A stretch of DNA of 64,000 nt from Pachyseris speciosa (lineage: Eukaryota > Cnidaria > Anthozoa > Scleractinia > Pachyseridae), in assembly GCA_016490735.1 (NCBI GenBank), contig JAEMWC010000161.1:124001-188000 (forward strand), read 5' to 3'. Numbering within the stretch: the stretch's first letter is position 1; every line of letters begins with the position of its first letter. Under the pieces are notes generated by a model. That model was not told where the DNA came from. It was given only the letters and a program-made list of their open reading frames with translations, and did no database searches. A program made the position numbers and the translations under genes. Of the stretch, positions 57,920 to 64,000 are shown piece after piece.

Positions 57920-59910
57920 GCAACTTTATGGTGGTGTGGCCATCAATGATCAATATGACTCTGAAACAATCTCAACCTTAACAACCCTTATTCGATTGAG
58001 CAAACAACGTCACTATCAAAGGTTTTTTGACTCTAACATAAAAAATACACGATCGACATGGAAAGGTATTAACGAAATATTAGGAGATATGAAGAAAAGG
58101 AAGAAATCAAAAAGAATTAACTTCATTCGTTCTAACGAGCATAGCGTTTTATCAGATGATCCTAAAACGATTGGTAACACACTCAACAAATACTTCTCGT
58201 CAATAGGGCAGAAACTTGCAACCGATATTCCTGAAGTTTACACTAATTTTTCTGATTATCTCGATCTACCTTTGCGGAACAGTTTTTATTTTGATCCAAT
58301 TGTACCGCAAGAAATTGAAACAGAAATTACCTTGTTGCCATACAATAAAGCCCTGGGGCTTTATTCTACCCCTGTTAAACTGTTAAAACTTGCCAAATCA
58401 GTCATATCCATACCGTTAACCAAAATTTTTAACCAGTCTGTACTAACCGGGGTTTACCCTGCAAAACTTAAATATACAAAAGTAATTCCAGTGCATAAGG
58501 GTGAAGACGAGACGTTACCAGAAAACTATCGGCCAATTTCTTTGTTATCAATCTATAATCGTTTATTTGAGAAAATTTTATATCGTAGGCTGATAAAGTT
58601 TATAGACAAGAATGATATTCTTTATGATTTACAATTTGGCTTTCGCAATAAACATAGTACCCAGCACGCGATTCTTGATATTGTGGACTCCATACATTCT
58701 AATATGGACAATAGAAAGTACTCTTGTGGAATATTTTTAGATCTTAAGAAAGCATTTGATACCGTTAACCATGAGATTCTTTTGACTAAACTTGAACACT
58801 ATGGAATAAGAGGAGTTATAAATTCTTGGTTTAGATCATATCTTTCGGATCGCCGACAGTCGATTGAAATAGAGAAATGCATATCTGAAAATGAAACGAT
58901 CGTATGTGGAGTGCCTCAAGGCTCTGTACTTGGACCCTTGTTATTTTTGTTATATATTAATGACATCCATAAATCTTCCAAGGAATTTACTTTTCATCTA
59001 TTCGCAGATGATACAAGTCTAACTTATGCAAATGACAACTTACGTACTCTTGAATTAACTGTCAATAATGAACTTGAGAAAGTAAGTGCATGGCTTAATG
59101 CTAACAAACTAACGCTCAACGTCAAAAAGTCTAATTATGTAATTTTTCGTCCGCGCCAAAAAAAAAATACTTTTCATTCCTCAAATTAAGATTTTTAATC
59201 CAACTTTAAATACTCGAGTAACTCTAGAGATGAAGGACTTTGTTAAATATTTGGGCATAATGATTGATTCTGAACTATCATGGAAGCATCATATTGACTT
59301 TATCTGTCACAAAATTAGTAGATCGGTTGGAATAATTGCTAAAATGAGGCATTACATTCCACGGCATCTTCTTTTAAATTTATATCATACACTTATTTCT
59401 CCTTATTTAAATTATGGTATCTGTGCATGGGGCAACTGTCCACAGACCTACCTCAATAAGATACTTGTTCTGCAAAAACGTGCTATAAGATTGATCTATT
59501 TTTCTAAACCCAGAGACCATGTAATCCCTTTTTTTATTGAAGCAAACTGCCTTCCTTTGCAGTCCTTGTTTTTCCAACAGTTAAGCTATTTAATGTATGA
59601 CGTTCATGCTAAGACAGCTCCTAAAAGTCTTCTCGATAAGTTTGCGAAAATCAATACAAAACATCATTATAATACGCGATTATCTACAAAAGAATGCTTC
59701 TCTGTTAAATTCTCTAGAACCGAAAAAATGAAAAAATCTTTTACTAGAATTGGTGTGTCTATTTGGAATTCTATTCCACTTTCTGTTAAGACTCTTACAG
59801 TTTCTAATTTTCGTAAAAAAATTAAATCACTACTCCTTAATGTTCTAGGTAATGAAGATAATTATTTGAATGTTAATTATTTAATAGAATATTTTGTGAA
59901 GTTAACCTGA
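57920..59910 (+). pseudogene. LINE ORF2 reverse transcriptase, one frameshift
   Basis: RT motifs in order: VIPVHKGEDETLPENYRPIS, LQFGFRNKHSTQHAI, FLDLKKAFDTVNHEIL, VPQGSVLGPLLF, LFADDTSL. A frameshift lies at the A-run 59159-59168. The other frame continues VKYLGIMIDSELSWKHHI and the C-terminal region (WNSIPLSVKTL), ending at 59910. Apart from this homopolymer slip the frame is open, so the insertion is fairly young. Confidence 0.88.
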
Positions 59911-60136
59911 TATGTTGTATATACTTTCAGTCGTAATTTTAGTCTTTTTCAAATAACAAAATCCCTTGTACTTGAATTTATATGTAACGTGTTTTCTTTC
60001 TGTATGCCTTTGTAATTCTCTTTTGTTTTTTGTAATTTAATAACGCCTAAATTAAAGTCTTGTCCTGCCTAGATTAGCATTATAGCTATTTGCAGGACAT
60101 GAAGTATTGTAAACTTTATATTTCTTTAAATAAATA

Positions 60137-60179
<43 letters not shown>

Positions 60180-60181
60180 AT
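57920..60181 (+). mobile_element. 5'-truncated LINE (CR1/L2-like) with (GTT)n tail
   Basis: RT open frame, 3' UTR and a terminal (GTT)n tract at 60131-60180. The endonuclease half is absent, so the copy is 5'-truncated somewhere near 57920. Confidence 0.85.
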
Positions 60182-60480
60182 CTCATAGTTTTAATTGTCT
60201 CCCATGACGCAAATTGCTAAAATGCTCTCCGGTTTAATGATCGATGGCCTTGACATGTGAGAAAGGTTAACTTTTTTTCTGAAAAGACAAAGCAAGAAAT
60301 ACAGACAGAAAAAACGCACAGTCATTTTTTCTGTTTAAAACAGAGAGGGGAGTAAGGAAATAAGCAATGTATAGAGCAAAGAAAGGCGAGACAAGAAAAG
60401 AGAAGCGAAGAGAAGTACGAAAACCTCTCAGTGGGATTTTCGGCCATGGTCACGATAACTACTTAATATATGGCAATAGA

Positions 60481-60862
60481 GTACTAAAGTGATGACGTCA
60501 CAAAAACTAAATTTGTGAACTTATGGGATTTGTTTGGATATTCATAAAGAACACGATTAAAAAAAGAAGACCTACATGCCAGAAATCAGCATTTCATTAC
60601 GGTTTGAGAGCGAGATATTAGGAACGTTATGTTCTGCTGACTCCATACAAATCCTTCTAAATTTTACTTAGTTCATAACATTATGAACCAAGTCAAATTT
60701 AGAAGGATTCAGCCGAGAATAACGGTGCTAATATCTCAGAGGCCAATTTGTGTTTAAATGCCGATTTTTGGCGAAGTGCCATTTGCTCTTTCTGAAAATC
60801 ACAACAAATCCCATAATTTCAAAAAGTCTAACATTTGTGACAACACATTTTAGCACTCTTTA
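60481..60862. mobile_element. palindromic element
   Basis: Nearly full-length inverted repeat centred at about 60680. ATCCTTCTAAATTT (60651-60664) pairs with AAATTTAGAAGGAT (60695-60708). Outer blocks such as TTATGGGATTTGTT near 60530 recur inverted near 60810. Non-coding. Confidence 0.75.
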
Positions 60863-61244
60863 GCTTCATCGTATTTTTCTGAGAAGGAAGACACTCAGGA
60901 AAATACCCGTTTATAATTATTCGGAGAATATAAAAGCTCACTTATGCTTTCCAATAAAGTGGACATTTGCACCACGGCAGCTGCATTTGAGAAGGCAGCG
61001 TTCTCTTTATTGGTAATCTTCCACATTGTGTTGACAAAGAGGCTTGGTTTTGAAAATGAAGAATTTAACTCTGGTTCTACATCAATACACTTTTTGTCTA
61101 TAATTACTTATCACGAAAGTTGTTTTATTTTTAATCATATGCAACATTGTATAGTCCAGTTAACATAGCGTTTCAGATGTTACAAATAAAATTGAAAGAA
61201 GTTTGTCATAATGTAAACTTCCTCCTTCCTTATTCTCTACACAG

Positions 61245-62082
61245 CTAACAAAAGATTCTTTTGATTCCGTTCCTATAGTTGGAGCTCTTCAAAGCATACA
61301 CTAGGGGATTACAAAATGAATTGGCGATCAGAAGAAACCTAACCATTCTATGAACAAAGAACAGAACGTCACGATTTTTGTCTACCGTGGTTTTATCGAT
61401 AGATGTTAAATATAAGAAAAATACTGCAAATGGCAAAGTACATAACAAAAACAAGATCGTGAGCCACGAAAACGACAAAACACGGAATTAGCTCGGAATA
61501 GACAGTGACGTAGATTATAAAAGCTTTGTGCTCAAAATATTCGTCAAGACTCCATGGCCGCTTGCACGGGTAAGTTGAATCAAGACTGGGATTCATTGTA
61601 TTTGTCATGAAGTCAGGAATACACGATAACAAAGCTACCAGCCACAAAAGCGCAGCCACAAAAGGAACCCGTTGTTTGGAAAGTCGTAATTCGGCTCGAA
61701 ACGGCTTCGCCATCGCCAGGTATCTTTCAACGGCAATAGCTCCAACAATTAAGGCGGCTGCGCGTATGGTGATCGGCACGACGGCATTACCCGCGAATAG
61801 TTTGCAGATCACATCTCACAGTGTCTTATCCAGATGCACTTTGTTCAGGGAGAAGTCGTATATTCCCGGGCAAAACAGCAGCGTTGTAAGATCAGCAATG
61901 GCCAGATTCATCAGTAGGTAGTTGGTGGTCGTGTGCATCGAGGGTGTTTTTCGCACAATGGTGATAATGATGCAGTTGGCTGGAACACCGAGGATGACGA
62001 TCAATGAATACAGCACAGCGAATGTAATATCCTGGCCGGAGATGTGGCTCTTCTGGAAAACTGTCGTATTATTTAACGCCAT
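61245..62082 (-). pseudogene. rhodopsin-type GPCR pseudogene
   Basis: Intronless class A receptor. MALNNTTVF start, TM1 with GVPANC, TM2 NYLLMNLAIADLTTLLF, ERYLAMAKPF at the end of TM3, TM4 LLWLVALLSCIPDF. TM7 has FCNPLVYALKSS (NPxxY). TGA at 61816-61818 lies just before TM3. The third loop and start of TM6 are missing or out of frame near 61430-61480. It resembles peptide-receptor-like cnidarian GPCRs only in a general way; the ligand is unknown. Confidence 0.85.
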
Positions 62083-62097
62083 TGTGAAAGCAAACAC

Positions 62098-62764
62098 TGG
62101 GAGAGTTTATAAGCTTTCGCCCAATGTGTCACTGGAAACGGTGGGCAACTTTAACTGACATTGCATTTACATACGCTCCCATTAAATGACGACCGATAAA
62201 GTTGAGAGAAATAATTCATCATTTTCTCTCACACGCAATGTTTCGCAAATTACATTATAAGGGACCCCTAAAGGATAATCGAAAAACATTAAAGCAAAAA
62301 ACAAAAACCAAAATCGGCTAAAGGCCTTCCACAGCGAATCAAATTTGTTCGAGGCAAAAAAAAAACAAAAAAAAAACAATAATAATTAGGCGAGTGCACT
62401 CCAGCGAGCTGCCACCTGTTCATTGGATTTCTGTTTAATTTCGACTTTCATAATTGCTTAAAGTTTACACATTTCAACCAAGTTATAATTGCAAGTTTTG
62501 ACAAATGAGGGAAAACTGCGTGTAAAAAAATAAATAAAAAGGACTTTGGGTATTTACAAAACGCGTCTGTAATTGACAATGTTGTCGCATGCATTCGGGA
62601 CAGACAATCCTTCAAGATGTTCCTTGTTAAGAGATCAAGTTACAATCTATATATATATATATATGTGTGTCATATATACGTTTTAACATTTATTTACCAT
62701 CTTTTGCATTATCGGTTTAATCGTAAACACACTTCACTAGGGAGAGCAAAGCAGCAGAAACACA
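62098..62764. other. no recognisable gene; (AT)n at 62645-62665
   Basis: AT-rich. A short A-rich tract lies near 62357 and an AT dinucleotide run at 62645-62665. Confidence 0.5.
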
Positions 62765-62781
62765 CTTCACAATAATAATAC

Positions 62782-62832
<51 letters not shown>

Positions 62833-63000
62833 GATTTATTAGTAGTACTTCCACAGGGTGGCTCTTCGCCTACTAATTACAAATCTCAAATCAAATTAAA
62901 TTAAATCGAATGTTGGTTTTGAAGAGAGGGGAAAACCGGAGTACCCGGAGAAAAACCTCTCGGAGCAGAGTAGAGAACCAACAAACTCAGCCCACATACA
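62765..63000 (-). repeat. SINE fragment with (AAT)n tail
   Basis: 62905-62998 is the reverse complement of the SINE body seen at 6505-6595 (complement of TCCGAGAGGTTTTTCTCCG). The A-rich end passes into an AAT microsatellite at 62765-62832. The tRNA-like head is missing. Confidence 0.75.
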
Positions 63001-63072
63001 GACTAGAAAAAGCAAAGCTTTCGGCATTTCTTTAGCCTGAATAAACGAGGAGAATACTCAACTCCAGGGGGT

Positions 63073-63107
63073 GGTGTGTGCGTGCGTGCGTGCGTGCGTG
63101 CGTGCGG
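63073..63107. repeat. (GTGC)n microsatellite
   Basis: Tandem GTGC/GCGT units followed by a G-rich stretch. Confidence 0.9.
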
Positions 63108-64000
63108 GGTGGGGTGGGAGGGAGGGGCAGGGGGGCACTTAAGGGACGTTTGGGTGGGGTATGCCGCCGAAGCCTTCAAACCCTGATCCTGTTTCAGACA
63201 AATCTGTTCATTTCGATATAACTGACATCTTATAATTGAATTGCAAAAAAAAAATAAAAATAAAAAGAATAATGTTGGTACCGGCACATGTAGACCGCGC
63301 ACCGCCAACGTTTACACTCTCTTCAAGCCTTCTGGTCCGGAAACATTCCCGGTTCAAGACAACAACAACAATAACGCAGGGAGCCCTAAAGCTGAAGAAG
63401 ACCTCATGTTAAGATAGTTGTTACATTATTTATCAGCGTCGCTGCATAGATGGCCTGCGGGGCTTTCCATTTAACTAGATGTTTTTATGGTTGAAGTAAT
63501 TGAAAAGTAAATGCCATGCGCAGATCAAATGAAAATAAAACCCTTCGTATTAATTAATACCATTATAAATAACATTGGACTCATTCTTTGTCAGAAGACT
63601 TACTTTATATTCAGCTTCCTGTTATTATTTTTGTACTTGTATTTGTAATAACTTTTATTCTTGTTATATATCTGTTCTTACCCGACTTGATTAGCCATGC
63701 TATTTTCGGGTGGGACGTCAAAATATCCATCTTCCGATTCGTGATCTTCTTCTGCCATCACCTAAGTTTTTTCCTATTTAGAACTGAAAACGAGGTTCTT
63801 CGCTCAGAAGGAAAAAAGGCTTTCAACTGCCTGTGATACAAAGTGTTTCCGGACCTTTCAATTCAAATTTTTGTGCTAGAGCCTCGCCCGTCTGGCCCAA
63901 GTTCCTCGTTGGCAGGTGGAATTAAGCTAATTCATTACAAGGTTTTTCTTGCTCTTGGCCTTTTACATCGCCAAATTTAAGCTCCTTACTCATACGCTGG
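63108..64000. other. no recognisable gene
   Basis: A short hydrophobic open frame at 63588-63836 has no splice or family support. Confidence 0.45.

Overview
The window is animal genomic DNA, most likely from an anthozoan cnidarian (a coral or sea anemone). This is an inference from the intron-rich ADAMTS-type gene, tRNA-derived SINEs, rhodopsin-type receptor copies and a very dense mixture of retroelements, foldback elements and a Polinton. Nothing prokaryotic was seen, and I found no rRNA gene, CRISPR array or plasmid origin.

The backbone is one minus-strand gene that I could follow exon by exon from 54504 down to 9269. It is the 3' part of a secreted ADAMTS-family metalloprotease. In order it encodes the end of the disintegrin-like domain, the central thrombospondin type-1 repeat (TSP1), the cysteine-rich domain, the spacer, four more TSP1 repeats and a terminal PLAC domain. 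Fourteen exons have compatible splice phases throughout. The catalytic exons were not found and probably lie beyond position 64000.

Most of the rest sits in its introns. From 3' to 5' of the gene, the introns hold a ~207-bp tandem repeat, a BEL/Pao LTR retrotransposon (13222-20108, LTRs 475 bp, TSD TACAT) that was itself hit by a TTAA-targeting MITE, and a dead rhodopsin-type receptor copy (22399-23476). The next long intron is about 96% one 15.2-kb Polinton/adintovirus-like element (27936-43117). Beyond it are two Penelope-like remnants carrying hammerhead-ribozyme sequences. One of these was split by a palindromic element that was in turn split by an autonomous Harbinger transposon (48115-51569).

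The Polinton has ~300-bp terminal inverted repeats (TIRs) that are themselves palindromic. It carries a rightward array of small F-box-like, Cys-rich genes, then a leftward morphogenesis block: PLA2-like protein, basic minor proteins, adenain-type protease and capsid-module proteins. A rightward block follows: packaging ATPase, a collagen/tail-fibre-like spike, a membrane protein and a retroviral-type integrase. A protein-primed DNA polymerase B runs leftward from the right TIR. Nearly every gene is broken by frameshifts or stops, so this is a fossil.

Outside the ADAMTS gene, the left end holds a truncated SINE, a 3.0-kb foldback element whose arms are minisatellite arrays (836-3873), a UDG-like pseudogene and several MITEs. 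The right end (beyond 54505, probably still upstream intron or 5' flank) holds a Harbinger-derived MITE with the same TIR and target site as the autonomous copy, a 5'-truncated LINE (57920-60181), palindromic elements, a second dead receptor copy (61245-62082) and microsatellites.
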